Positions 31,432-40,138 of a DNA stretch of 53,998 nt are shown in pieces. A program made the position numbers and the translations under genes. How positions within the stretch are numbered: the first letter of the stretch is position 1; every line of letters begins with the position of its first letter. The stretch covers positions 1-53,998 of the forward strand of contig CAZRJG010000010.1 in the NCBI GenBank assembly GCA_964600365.1, written 5' to 3'. Source of the DNA: GCA-020352575 sp964600365 (lineage in GTDB: Bacteria; Actinomycetota; Acidimicrobiia; Spongiisociales; JAENVV01). The notes beneath the pieces are model-generated. The model did no database searches. It saw nothing but the letters and a program-made list of their open reading frames with translations, and was not told the origin of the DNA.

Positions 31432-32651
31432 AGGGCCATCTCCGATTCCGTCTCGAGTCCGTACCGGATCCGCGGGTCGAGGGCCGCATGGAGCACGTCG
31501 ATCACGATGCGGGCGACGATCGAGATGGCGCCGATGAAGAGGAGCCCGCCGACGACCAACGGGAAGTCACGTGCCTCGAGCGCCCGGAAGAGGACGATCG
31601 ACAGGCCGGGGAAGTAGAGCGTCGCCCCGTACTGCGTCGGCACGGTGAAGGCGAACTCCACGATGACGAGCCCGGTGAGCACGAAGGGCAGGGAGACGAC
31701 GAACTTCGAGAGGGCGGGGAGGAGGGCGACGCGGGCTGCGTGGTGGTCGCGGATGTCGACCTCGGCGAGGCCCTTGGCGCGTGCGGCGAGGATGTACTCC
31801 TCCCCGCGCACGCCGTCCATCGCCGATTCGACCACGAGCGCGATCTCGCCGAAGGCGAGTATGGCGACGGCGAGCATCGGCAGGGTGAGCAGGCCGAGGA
31901 TGTCGACGGCACGATCGAACTGGCCGAGCAACGACCAGAACCGCATGTTCCCGCCGATCCAGATCGCCGTGGTGACGAACCCGGGAAGGCGCCGTCGCGA
32001 GACCCGTCGGAACACCCACGCGGTCCCGAGCGCCAACGCGCCGACGCCGACGATCCCGATGATCATCGCCCACAAGATCCCTTCCTGGCCCTCGGGGACC
32101 GAGATGGACGCCCGGCCGATCCGGAAGCCACCCGCGTCCACGTTCTCGACCCGTTGGAGCGCAGCCCAGGCGACGTCGGAGAACACGCTCACGAACCCGA
32201 TGGCGAGCAGGAAGGTGAGGATCGGTGGGAAGGCGGTGTGGGCGGTCACGGCGAAGAAGCGGATCACCCCCTTCACGGTGCGACTCCGACTCCAACCCAC
32301 GAGTCGCCCGAGCCAGTGGCCGAAGAGGAAGGCAACCGTGACGGCCAGCGTGAAGATGAGCATCGTCCACGGCAGGAGGATGAGCATGATCTCGAGGATC
32401 GGCCGTCCCGTGTTCGACGTCCCGAACTCGCCCTGCACGAAGCTCGTCATGAAGCGCAGCCATTGGGCCCACAGGGGTCGGTCGAGGCCGAGCTCCTCCT
32501 GGAGGACCTGTCGTTGGGCGCCCAGGCCGGGCATGAAGTTGTTCGTGAAGTCGCCCGGCATGAGCGCGTTCGCGAGGAAGAAGACGAAGGTGGCGAACAG
32601 GAAGAGCGTGATGATCGACGAGATGATTCGCCTGAGGAGGAAGCGCCGCAC
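31428..32651 (-). CDS. Dipeptide/oligopeptide-type ABC permease (OppB/DppB-like)
   Basis: A 407-aa permease starting MRRFLLRRIISSIITLFLFATFVFF, the standard OppB first helix. It continues with EELGLDRPLWAQWLRFM and FGTSN, and contains an EAA-like loop EEYILAARAKGLAEVDIRDHHAAR. It is longer than typical OppB (about 310-340 aa) because of extra helices and a loop between about 165 and 260. The GTG at 32651 was chosen because homology begins there and TAACCT (32665-32660) lies 8 nt upstream; a much longer upstream frame overlaps the CoA-transferase gene and was rejected. Confidence 0.85.
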   Translation of the reverse strand: MRRFLLRRIISSIITLFLFATFVFFLANALMPGDFTNNFMPGLGAQRQVLQEELGLDRPLWAQWLRFMTSFVQGEFGTSNTGRPILEIMLILLPWTMLIFTLAVTVAFLFGHWLGRLVGWSRSRTVKGVIRFFAVTAHTAFPPILTFLLAIGFVSVFSDVAWAALQRVENVDAGGFRIGRASISVPEGQEGILWAMIIGIVGVGALALGTAWVFRRVSRRRLPGFVTTAIWIGGNMRFWSLLGQFDRAVDILGLLTLPMLAVAILAFGEIALVVESAMDGVRGEEYILAARAKGLAEVDIRDHHAARVALLPALSKFVVSLPFVLTGLVIVEFAFTVPTQYGATLYFPGLSIVLFRALEARDFPLVVGGLLFIGAISIVARIVIDVLHAALDPRIRYGLETESEMAL

Positions 32652-32729
32652 GGGGTGGGAGGTTAGGGGGGGGTCCCTCCCTCCCATGCGCGCCTCGCCC
32701 TTGGCATGTCGGCGGCTACGGTGCCGCCC

Positions 32730-33911
32730 ATGGGAGTGCTCGACGGCATCCGCGTCCTTGACTTCGGCAGGTTCATCGCTGGCCCGTTCTGCGCGACGCT
32801 CCTCGGTGACCTCGGGGCCGAGGTGATCCGGGTCGAGAAGCGCTCGGGTGGTGAGGATCGGTTCCTGTCGCCCGTGGCCGAGGACGGCACCGGGGCGTCC
32901 CACCTCAACATCGGGCGCAACAAGCGGGGAATCACGCTCGACCCCCGGACCCCCGGGGGACGGGAGGTAAGGGATCGCCTGGTCGCTTCTGCCGACGTCG
33001 TGGTCGCCAACCTCCCCCGGAAGGGCCTCGAGGCGCTCGGCCTCGACTATCCGCGGATCTCGGACATCCGCCCCGACATCATCCTCACGAGTGTCGACGC
33101 ATACGGTGATGACGGACCGTACGCCGACCGCGTGGGGTTCGACGGCGTGGGACAGGCCATGGCAGCGAACACGTGGCTCACCGGGCCCCTCGGCCACCCG
33201 ACCCGCTCCTACACCCCCTACGTGGATTTCGGGACGGCGTCACTGGCCGCCTACGCGACGGTCGCCGCCCTCTGGCACCGGGAGCGGACCGGCGAGGGTC
33301 AGCACGTGCACGGGGCCCTGCTGCGCACGGCCATGCAGTTCAACTCGTTCACGATGACCGAGGAGGCGGTGCTCGCGAAGGGCCGGATCTCGACGTGGAA
33401 CCGCGGCCAGACCTCGGGGCCGACCGACATCTTCGAGGCCAAGGACGGCTGGGTGGTGCTCCAGGTCGTCGGTGCTCCCGTCTTCGCCCGGCTCGCCCGA
33501 CTCCTCGGGAGGGAGGACTGGCTCGAGGATGAGCGCTTTGCCACCGATGACGGCAGGGGAGCGTTCGGGGCGGAGCTCTCCGAGGCGATCGGCGAGTGGG
33601 TCCGCGGGAGGACCGCGGAAGAAGCGATCAGCGAGTTCAACGACGCGGGGGTGCCGTCGGCTCCCGTGCTCGATCCTGCCAACGCCCTCTCGGATCCCCA
33701 CGTGGTGGCCACGGAGGTCTTCCAGTCGATGCCCTACCCGGGGACTCCGGTGGTGACTCCCATCGCTGCACCGCCGGTCCGCATGTCAGCAACCCCGGCG
33801 GAGATCCGCCGCCGGGCGCCGGCCCTCGGCGAGCACACCGATGTGGTCCTGCGTGAGCTCGGATACGCCGACGAGGAGATCGAGGCGTTGCGTGCGGCGG
33901 GCGCGGTCTAG
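32730..33911 (+). CDS. Class III CoA-transferase (CaiB/BaiF family)
   Basis: A 393-aa family III acyl-CoA:carboxylate CoA-transferase. Visible are LDFGRFIAGPFCATLLGDLGAEVIRVEK, LNIGRNKRGITLD, a DGVGQAM loop and the catalytic-Asp region TPYVDFGTASLAAYA, with ADVVVANLPRKGLEALGLDY between. It moves CoA from a donor thioester to an organic acid; donor and acceptor are not predictable. The ATG at 32730 follows TACGGT (32717-32722) by 7 nt, preferred over an in-frame ATG 24 nt upstream. It ends in a CTAG that is shared with the stop of the convergent hydrolase gene. Confidence 0.9.
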   Translation: MGVLDGIRVLDFGRFIAGPFCATLLGDLGAEVIRVEKRSGGEDRFLSPVAEDGTGASHLNIGRNKRGITLDPRTPGGREVRDRLVASADVVVANLPRKGLEALGLDYPRISDIRPDIILTSVDAYGDDGPYADRVGFDGVGQAMAANTWLTGPLGHPTRSYTPYVDFGTASLAAYATVAALWHRERTGEGQHVHGALLRTAMQFNSFTMTEEAVLAKGRISTWNRGQTSGPTDIFEAKDGWVVLQVVGAPVFARLARLLGREDWLEDERFATDDGRGAFGAELSEAIGEWVRGRTAEEAISEFNDAGVPSAPVLDPANALSDPHVVATEVFQSMPYPGTPVVTPIAAPPVRMSATPAEIRRRAPALGEHTDVVLRELGYADEEIEALRAAGAV

Positions 33912-35464
33912 CCCAGTCCGCAGCGTTCGCGGAGCAAGTCGACCACGCGCCGGACGTCGGGTTCGAACGCCTCCGTCCTCGCGGCCCAATACGCATCGTG
34001 GGGGAAGGCCCGGAGGAAGTCGAGGATCGTCGGCTCGTAGCGATCGTCGCCAAGGGAGTGGTCGTCGGCCAATCCGCCCAACCCGTCGCCGTCCACCGGT
34101 CCTCCGAGGAGGTCGTGGACCCACGCGACGTTCACCCAATGCGTGACGGCGAAGACCGAGGAGTGGTGCAGGCGCATCCCGTCGCTCGACTCGTAGGCGA
34201 TCGACGGGGGCTCGCCGTGGGCCGCAGGAGGACACGTGGCGATGCCGCGTTCGGACGCCATGCCCCGAAGCGCCGTGGAGTCCTTGGCCAGGAGCCCCGC
34301 AGCATGGGCGATCGGGCTGCCGACCGTGACGAAGGTGGCGACCGGCCACGGGTCGCCCGTTGCGCCCATCCGCCGACGGAGCAGATCGACCGCGGCGGCC
34401 CACTCCTGCGGTGACGCGCCACTGGCGATGAGGTGGTCGAGCTCGTGGGCGGCAGCCCGCTCCTCTGGGTCGAGTGCGTGGCGTGCCGCCCAGGCCTGGA
34501 AGGCGCGGGACAAGGCATCGAAGGCGACGAATCCGCCTTGGCTGTGCGCAACCACGACGACGGAGTCGTACCCGTAGTGCCGATCGGCGCAGAGGCGATC
34601 GACCAGTTCGGTGGTCTCCCGCCGGAGCAGATCGGCGACCCCAGCATTGCCCGCAGCAGGGTCCAGGTAGCGAGCGACATCCCCGAGCCAGTGGCGGCCC
34701 CAGGCGCCGACGAGGAGGAGGGTGATCACCCCCGGGATGCCACCGATCACGAGGCGACCCTCGATGGCGCTGAAGGCGAGGACCATCACCCCGACGACCG
34801 TGATGAGGATCCGGACCCACGCCAGGGGTCCCATCGAGCGCAGGGCTGCGCCGACGACGAGCCAGAGGGGGGCCCAGCCGAGTGCGACGAGCGCCACCCC
34901 AGCCGACTCCGGATCGAACGGAGGGCTGAGCAGTGCACCGAGCGCCCCGACAACGACCCCGGCGAGCGTGGCCCCGGTCCTCGATGCGGCGACCCGGGTC
35001 GCGAAGCCCCATCCGGCGAGCGCGAGCGCGAGGACGACGCCGACCGCGGGCACGGCGTCGAGGAAGTCGCCGAGACGGGGCTCGTCGAGCGCAAACGAGG
35101 CGACGAGCAGGAGCCAGTAGGGGAGCACGGCGACGATGCCCACGGCCCACTCGACCACTGCCGACCGTCCGCCGATGCGTGGTCCGAGGCCCCGGCTCGT
35201 GAGCATGCGGATCATCCAGGGGAGCACGAGGGAGAGGCGGGTGTCCTGGAAGCGATCCGACCAGTAGTGCTCGTAGACGTGGGCCTCGGACCCCAAGGGC
35301 GTGGCGATGACGACGCGGCGGGTGTCGGTGCGCCCGGTGATGCGATCGGGGGCGAGGTACACGGTGTCCTCAGGGCGGGCGAGCGCTGCCCCGAGGGAGC
35401 GCTGCGTGGCGCCGGGTCGCTGCTGTCCCATCCCGTGGACGACGAGCACTGCGGTGCGTGGCAT
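33908..35464 (-). CDS. Membrane-embedded alpha/beta-hydrolase-like protein
   Basis: A 518-aa protein of no closely recognised family. The N-terminus LVVHGMGQQRPG is the oxyanion-strand motif of alpha/beta-hydrolases, and VVVVAHSQGGFVAFDAL (about 315-330) is a nucleophile elbow with Ser. Between them lie roughly six hydrophobic helices (about 85-235), so the hydrolase fold appears interrupted by a membrane block. Acidic and His candidates follow, including RLHHSSVFAVTHW. Lipase or esterase activity is a reasonable guess; substrate is unknown. TACGGT lies 6 nt before the ATG (leaderless). Its neighbour upstream is an APC permease. Confidence 0.7.
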   Translation of the reverse strand: MPRTAVLVVHGMGQQRPGATQRSLGAALARPEDTVYLAPDRITGRTDTRRVVIATPLGSEAHVYEHYWSDRFQDTRLSLVLPWMIRMLTSRGLGPRIGGRSAVVEWAVGIVAVLPYWLLLVASFALDEPRLGDFLDAVPAVGVVLALALAGWGFATRVAASRTGATLAGVVVGALGALLSPPFDPESAGVALVALGWAPLWLVVGAALRSMGPLAWVRILITVVGVMVLAFSAIEGRLVIGGIPGVITLLLVGAWGRHWLGDVARYLDPAAGNAGVADLLRRETTELVDRLCADRHYGYDSVVVVAHSQGGFVAFDALSRAFQAWAARHALDPEERAAAHELDHLIASGASPQEWAAAVDLLRRRMGATGDPWPVATFVTVGSPIAHAAGLLAKDSTALRGMASERGIATCPPAAHGEPPSIAYESSDGMRLHHSSVFAVTHWVNVAWVHDLLGGPVDGDGLGGLADDHSLGDDRYEPTILDFLRAFPHDAYWAARTEAFEPDVRRVVDLLRERCGLG

Positions 35465-35481
35465 GGGGTGACCGTACCGAC

Positions 35482-36744
35482 CTACGTGGATCCCGACACG
35501 CGTCGGCTCACCATCGAGACCGTCGTCCCCATCGTCACGATCCCCGCCCCGGCCACCCAACTCAGGGGATCCACGAAGAGTGTCAGTGCGACGCAGGCAA
35601 TGAGCCCGGCCCAGGGGAGCCACCGCCAGAAGCGGCGTCCGGTTCCTGGGAGGCGCAGCGCCGACAGGTTGGTGATCGCGTAGTAGAGGAGCACGGTGAC
35701 CGCCGACAAGCCCCACGTGGTCCGTACGTCGCCGACGAGGACGAGGAGCAGCACGAAGGCGCCCACCACGAGCACTGCCCGACTCGGTGACCCATCCTCG
35801 ACGTGGGCGAGGGCCGGCGGGAGGTGGGACCGCCGGGCCATCGCGAGGACGACGCGGCTCAGGCCCAGGATGAGGTTGAGGAGGACTCCCACCATGGCGG
35901 TGATGGCGGCGAGCGAGACGATCCAGGCGACCCCCGGCGCCCCCCATCCCCTGGCCATGGCCTCGAGGGGCGCAGCGTCGCCGTCGACAGTCTGGGAGAA
36001 GAAGATCCCGTCGAAGGTGAGCGTGCTCACGGCCGCCACTCCTACATAGAGGACCGTCGACACGGCGAGCGTCACGACGACCGCTCGGGGAATGGTGATC
36101 GCGGGGTCGCGGACCTCTTCGCCGAGGGTTGCGATCCGTCCGTACCCGGTGAACGCCACGAAGACGAGCGCCGTGGCGGCGAGGAACGAGGTGAGCGGGG
36201 CGGGGGTCAATTCGACGATCCCCGCCCACCCCGCGGGCTGGGTGACGCCGGCGCCGATGTAGATGGCGAGCCCGAGGACGGTGGCGCCGACGACGACCGC
36301 GTTCACGATGGCCGTTCGGCGGATCCCACGGAGCACGACCACGACGAGGGCTGCGGCGATGACGAGGGCGAGTGGGACCCGGAGGCCGGGGTCCGCGCCG
36401 AGCGCGTGGAGGAGGTACGCAGACGCGCCGAGGGCCGCAGTGGCGGCGGAGGCCGACTTCGCCACGAGGAAGAGCCATCCAGCCCCGAGTCCTGCGACGG
36501 GGTGGACGAAGACCGTTCCGTACTCATACGTCCCGCCCGACACGGGATGGGCCGCCGCGAGCTGTGCCGAGCTCAAGCCGTTGAAGGTGGCGAGCACCCC
36601 GGCCGCGAGGACGGCGAGCCACAGCCATCGGGTGGTCTGTCCGGCTGCGATGGCGAGGGAGACGAACACGCCGGTCCCGAGGATCGATCCCAGCCCGGTG
36701 ACCACCGCGCCGGGAAGACCAAGCGCGCGCTCGAGGGACGACAT
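35482..36744 (-). CDS. APC-superfamily amino acid/polyamine permease
   Basis: A 420-aa integral membrane transporter with about 12 helices. The N-terminal VVTGLGSILGTGVFVSLA carries the unwound TM1 G-S/G-x-x-G-T-G motif of APC carriers that binds the substrate's alpha-amino group. Other family features are VSGGTYEYGTVFVHPVAGLGAGWLFL and FVAFTGYGRIATLGEEVRDP. It probably exchanges or imports amino acids; specificity is unknown. The mRNA looks leaderless (TACCCT, 36756-36751, 6 nt before the ATG). It may be followed by the membrane hydrolase, which has its own -10. Confidence 0.9.
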   Translation of the reverse strand: MSSLERALGLPGAVVTGLGSILGTGVFVSLAIAAGQTTRWLWLAVLAAGVLATFNGLSSAQLAAAHPVSGGTYEYGTVFVHPVAGLGAGWLFLVAKSASAATAALGASAYLLHALGADPGLRVPLALVIAAALVVVVLRGIRRTAIVNAVVVGATVLGLAIYIGAGVTQPAGWAGIVELTPAPLTSFLAATALVFVAFTGYGRIATLGEEVRDPAITIPRAVVVTLAVSTVLYVGVAAVSTLTFDGIFFSQTVDGDAAPLEAMARGWGAPGVAWIVSLAAITAMVGVLLNLILGLSRVVLAMARRSHLPPALAHVEDGSPSRAVLVVGAFVLLLVLVGDVRTTWGLSAVTVLLYYAITNLSALRLPGTGRRFWRWLPWAGLIACVALTLFVDPLSWVAGAGIVTMGTTVSMVSRRVSGST

Positions 36745-36842
36745 GGGGGAAGGGTAGGAGTCGGGAGTGGGGTGCGGTCCGGACGCCGATCCTGGGTTCG
36801 TTGGGGACAGACCCAGCGCACGTCGGTACCCTTCACCTCTCT

Positions 36843-37793
36843 ATGTCGTCTCCCGTCCTCGTCGAGTCCCTGCCCGTCCCCGTCACCGACCGTGCCCTGC
36901 GCGCCTATCTCGGCTCGGTGCCCTCGGTGGACGACGTCATGGTGCACCAGCGGGTGGCGTCGCTCGCCACCCGGTCCATCAAGCGGGAGTCGAAGCGAGC
37001 AGCGCTCGAACTCGCGATCCGCATGACCGACCTCACCACCCTCGAGGGCCAGGACACACCGGGGAAGGTCCGCCAGCTCGCGTCCAAGGCGCTGCGCCCC
37101 GACCCCTCGAATCCCTCGATCCCGTCCGTCGCCGCGTTGTGCGTGTATCCGTCGATGGTGCCCCACGCCGCGCCCGTGCTCGCCGGATCCGGCGTGCACC
37201 TGGCGGCGGTTGCCACGTACTTCCCCTCGGGACAGGCGCCCGGTGAGAGCCGCGTCGCCGACGTGCGGAGCGCCCTAGAGGCGGGAGCCGACGAGATCGA
37301 CATGGTCATCGACCGGGGGGCGTTCCTCTCGGGAGACTTCATGAAGGTGTTCGAAGACGTCGTGGCGACGAAGGAAGCCTGTGGCGACGCCCACCTCAAG
37401 GTGATCCTCGAGACCGGGGAGTTGGGGACCTACGACAATGTCCGGCGGGCCTCGATGCTCGCCATGGCCGCCGGGGCTGACTTCATCAAGACCTCAACGG
37501 GCAAGGTCGCTCCCGCGGCGACGCGCGAGGTCACCCTCGTGATGTTCGAGGCGATCCGCGACTTCCACGCCCTCACGGGGCGGCGGATCGGCATGAAGCC
37601 CGCGGGCGGCATGAGGGTTGCCAAGGACGCGATCCGCTATCTCGTCCTGCTCAACGAGACCCTGGGTTCCGAGTGGATGACCCCGGACCTCTTCCGCTTT
37701 GGTGCCTCGTCTCTCCTCAACGACATCCTCATGCAGATTCGCTGGCTCGAGACCGGCCGGTACCAATCGCCCGACTACTTCAGCAAGGACTGA
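36843..37793 (+). CDS. deoC: Deoxyribose-phosphate aldolase
   Basis: A 316-aa class I aldolase cleaving 2-deoxyribose 5-phosphate to glyceraldehyde 3-phosphate and acetaldehyde. The Schiff-base Lys216 is in GADFIKTSTGK and the second active-site Lys252 in RRIGMKPAGGM. CVYPSMV, AVATYFPSG and EIDMVIDRG match the barrel strands. It is of the longer DeoC type (about 300-340 aa). The short leader starts just after TACCCT (36827-36832). Two aldehyde dehydrogenase genes follow with a 3-nt gap, suited to removing acetaldehyde. Confidence 0.93.
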   Translation: MSSPVLVESLPVPVTDRALRAYLGSVPSVDDVMVHQRVASLATRSIKRESKRAALELAIRMTDLTTLEGQDTPGKVRQLASKALRPDPSNPSIPSVAALCVYPSMVPHAAPVLAGSGVHLAAVATYFPSGQAPGESRVADVRSALEAGADEIDMVIDRGAFLSGDFMKVFEDVVATKEACGDAHLKVILETGELGTYDNVRRASMLAMAAGADFIKTSTGKVAPAATREVTLVMFEAIRDFHALTGRRIGMKPAGGMRVAKDAIRYLVLLNETLGSEWMTPDLFRFGASSLLNDILMQIRWLETGRYQSPDYFSKD

Positions 37794-37796
37794 TCG

Positions 37797-39275
37797 ATGG
37801 CCGACACCCCCGCCACCGTCTCCCACGGGACCCTCGAATGGTCGTACGCCGAGTCGAAGGAGTCCACGTCGATCGTTTCGATCCCAGAGAGACAGGGTCT
37901 CTACATCGGCGGTGCGTTCCTCCCCGCTGCCAACGAAGCCACGTACGCGTCGGTGAACCCGGCCACCGAGGGCCTCCTGGGCCACGTCGCCGAGGCGGGG
38001 GAGGGTGACGCCGATCGTGCCGTCGCCGCCGCCCGATCCGCCTATGAGACCTACTGGCGGGACATGCCGGGTAGGGAACGGGCCAAGTACCTCTACAGGA
38101 TCGCCCGACTCCTTCAAGAGCGTGCTCGTGAGTTCGCCGTCCTCGAGACCCTCGACGGCGGCAAGCCGATCAAGGAGTCACGCGACTTCGACCTCCCCAC
38201 GTCCGCCGCCCACTTCTTCTACTACGCCGGCTGGGCCGACAAGCTCGAGTACGCGTTCCCGGCGACCGATCCCCGGCCGCTCGGCGTCGCTGGCCAAGTG
38301 ATCCCGTGGAACTTCCCGCTGCTCATGCTCGCCTGGAAGGTCGCCCCCGCCCTGGCCGCGGGCAACACCGTGGTGCTCAAGCCCTCCACGACTACGCCCC
38401 TGACGGCCCTTGAGTTCGCACGGCTCACCAGGGAGGCGGGGCTCCCCGACGGCGTGTTCAACGTGCTCACCGGCCACGGCGACGCCGGCGCTGCGCTCGT
38501 GGCCCATCCCGACGTGAACAAGGTGGCCTTCACAGGGTCCACCCACGTGGGTCGTCTCATCCAACGTGCCATCGCTGGAACCGACAAGAGGGTCACCCTC
38601 GAGCTCGGCGGCAAGGCTGCCCACATCATCATGGACGACGCCCCCATCGACCAGGCGGTCGAGGGCATCGTCAATGGCATCTTCTTCAACCAGGGCCACG
38701 TGTGCTGCGCCGGCTCTCGGCTCCTCGTGCAGGAGAGCGTGGCGGACGTCGTCGTCGACAAGCTCAAGGCGCGCCTCGACACCCTCCGGATCGGTGATCC
38801 CCTCGACAAGAACACCGATCTCGGGGCGATCAACTCGGCCGACCAGCTCGCCAAGATTCAGGAGCTCGTTGCCTCCGGCACGTCCGAGGGCGCCGAGATC
38901 TACCAGCCACGCTGTGAGCTCCCCGAGCAGGGATGGTGGTTCCCGCCCACGCTCTTCACCGAGGTGAGCCAATCGCACCGCATAGCCCAGGAGGAGATCT
39001 TCGGTCCGGTGCTCTCGATCATGACGTTCCGCACTCCGGATGAGGCGATCGAGAAGGCAAACAACACCCCCTACGGCCTCTCGGCGGGTGTCTGGAGCTC
39101 GAAGGGATCCCGGATCCTGTGGATGGCGGATCGGCTCAAGGCGGGGGTGATCTGGTCCAACACGTACAACCAGTTCGATCCCACCTCGCCATTCGGCGGG
39201 TACAAGGAGTCCGGGTTCGGACGGGAGGGCGGTCGTCACGGCCTCCTCCCCTACATGGCGGGAGTGGGCCAGTGA
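37797..39275 (+). CDS. Aldehyde dehydrogenase, catalytic half of an ALDH16-like pair
   Basis: A 492-aa NAD(P)-dependent aldehyde dehydrogenase with all catalytic elements: VIPWNFPLLMLAWKVAPALAAGN, FTGSTHVGR, general-base Glu in VTLELGGKAA and nucleophile Cys303 in NQGHVCCAGSRL, then EEIFGPVLSI and a C-terminal PFGGYKESGFGREGG. AAGGA precedes the ATG by 7 nt. Directly after deoC, it most likely oxidises the acetaldehyde produced there. Its TGA overlaps the next gene's GTG. Together the pair reproduces the order of bacterial ALDH16, which is normally a single fused polypeptide. Confidence 0.92.
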   Translation: MADTPATVSHGTLEWSYAESKESTSIVSIPERQGLYIGGAFLPAANEATYASVNPATEGLLGHVAEAGEGDADRAVAAARSAYETYWRDMPGRERAKYLYRIARLLQERAREFAVLETLDGGKPIKESRDFDLPTSAAHFFYYAGWADKLEYAFPATDPRPLGVAGQVIPWNFPLLMLAWKVAPALAAGNTVVLKPSTTTPLTALEFARLTREAGLPDGVFNVLTGHGDAGAALVAHPDVNKVAFTGSTHVGRLIQRAIAGTDKRVTLELGGKAAHIIMDDAPIDQAVEGIVNGIFFNQGHVCCAGSRLLVQESVADVVVDKLKARLDTLRIGDPLDKNTDLGAINSADQLAKIQELVASGTSEGAEIYQPRCELPEQGWWFPPTLFTEVSQSHRIAQEEIFGPVLSIMTFRTPDEAIEKANNTPYGLSAGVWSSKGSRILWMADRLKAGVIWSNTYNQFDPTSPFGGYKESGFGREGGRHGLLPYMAGVGQ

Positions 39276-40132
39276 GCCGCATCGATGTCCGCAAGACCCA
39301 CAAGCTGTACATCGGTGGTGCCTTCCCCCGTTCCGAGAGCGGCCGGGTCATGGCCGCGGAGGCGGTTGACGGTGAGGTCGTCGGCCGGGTCGCCCAGGCA
39401 TCCCGCAAGGACCTGCGCGACGCCGTGAAGGCGGCCAGGGGTGCCCAGGCCGGGTGGGCAGGACGCACCGCCTACAACCGGGCGCAGATCCTGTACCGGG
39501 TCGCCGAGATGGTGGAGGATCGCGCCGAGGTGTTCATCGCCCATCTAGAGATCGACGGTCGGCCGCACGCCGAGGTCGAAGCCGAAGTGGCCGCGACCGT
39601 GGACCGACTCGTCTGGTATGCCGGCTGGGCCGACAAGTTCGCCCAGGTTCTGGGGAACCTCAATCCCGTGGCCAGCCCCTTCTTCAACATCTCCGTGCCG
39701 GAGGCCTCCGGGGTGATCGGGGTCGCCGCGCCCGAGGAGCCGCCCTTGCTCGGCCTCGCCTCCGTCGTGGCGCCGGTCATCGTGTCGGGGAACACCTCGG
39801 TGGTGGTCGCCTCCGAACGATGGCCACTCACAGCCGTCACCTTCGCCGAGGCACTCGCGACCTCCGACGTCCCCGGGGGCGTCGTCAACCTCCTTACGGG
39901 CTCGAAGGAAGAGCTTCTCCCGTGGCTCGCAGGGCACATGGACGTGAACGGGCTCGACCTCGATGGCGCCCCTCGTGCGCTCGTCGCCCCCTTGGTGGAC
40001 GCAGGGGCGGAGAACCTCAAGCGCACTCGCACCGCTACGACGGAGGACTGGTACGCGGCGTCTGCCCAGAGCCCGTACCGGATCGCAGACTTCGTCGAGA
40101 CGAAGACCGTCTGGCACCCGAAGGGGAAGTAG
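39272..40132 (+). CDS. Short, catalytically dead aldehyde dehydrogenase-like protein (ALDH16 C-terminal half)
   Basis: A 286-aa ALDH paralogue. It keeps the N-terminal fold (LYIGGAFPRSESGR, YNRAQILYRVAEMVEDR, DRLVWYAGWADKFAQVLGN and a degenerate GVIGVAAPEEPPLLGLASVVAPVIVSGN) but lacks the FTGS loop, the Glu-GGK base and the Cys nucleophile segment. It is not simply broken: the frame is clean, the start is a GTGA overlap with the catalytic gene, and the length (286) matches the truncated second domain of ALDH16 proteins. It would act as a structural or regulatory partner of the 492-aa subunit rather than an enzyme (inference). Confidence 0.82.
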   Translation: MSRIDVRKTHKLYIGGAFPRSESGRVMAAEAVDGEVVGRVAQASRKDLRDAVKAARGAQAGWAGRTAYNRAQILYRVAEMVEDRAEVFIAHLEIDGRPHAEVEAEVAATVDRLVWYAGWADKFAQVLGNLNPVASPFFNISVPEASGVIGVAAPEEPPLLGLASVVAPVIVSGNTSVVVASERWPLTAVTFAEALATSDVPGGVVNLLTGSKEELLPWLAGHMDVNGLDLDGAPRALVAPLVDAGAENLKRTRTATTEDWYAASAQSPYRIADFVETKTVWHPKGK

Positions 40133-40138
40133 GGAGGC

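Noticed and set aside
31419..32666. 415-aa Glu/Asp/Arg-rich plus-strand frame opposite the ABC permease genes
   Set aside because: Extreme charge bias reflects the reverse complement of hydrophobic codons in a membrane protein.
39272..40132. Short ALDH as a truncated pseudogene
   Set aside because: Clean frame, GTGA coupling and a length matching the natural dead domain of ALDH16 argue for a maintained gene.
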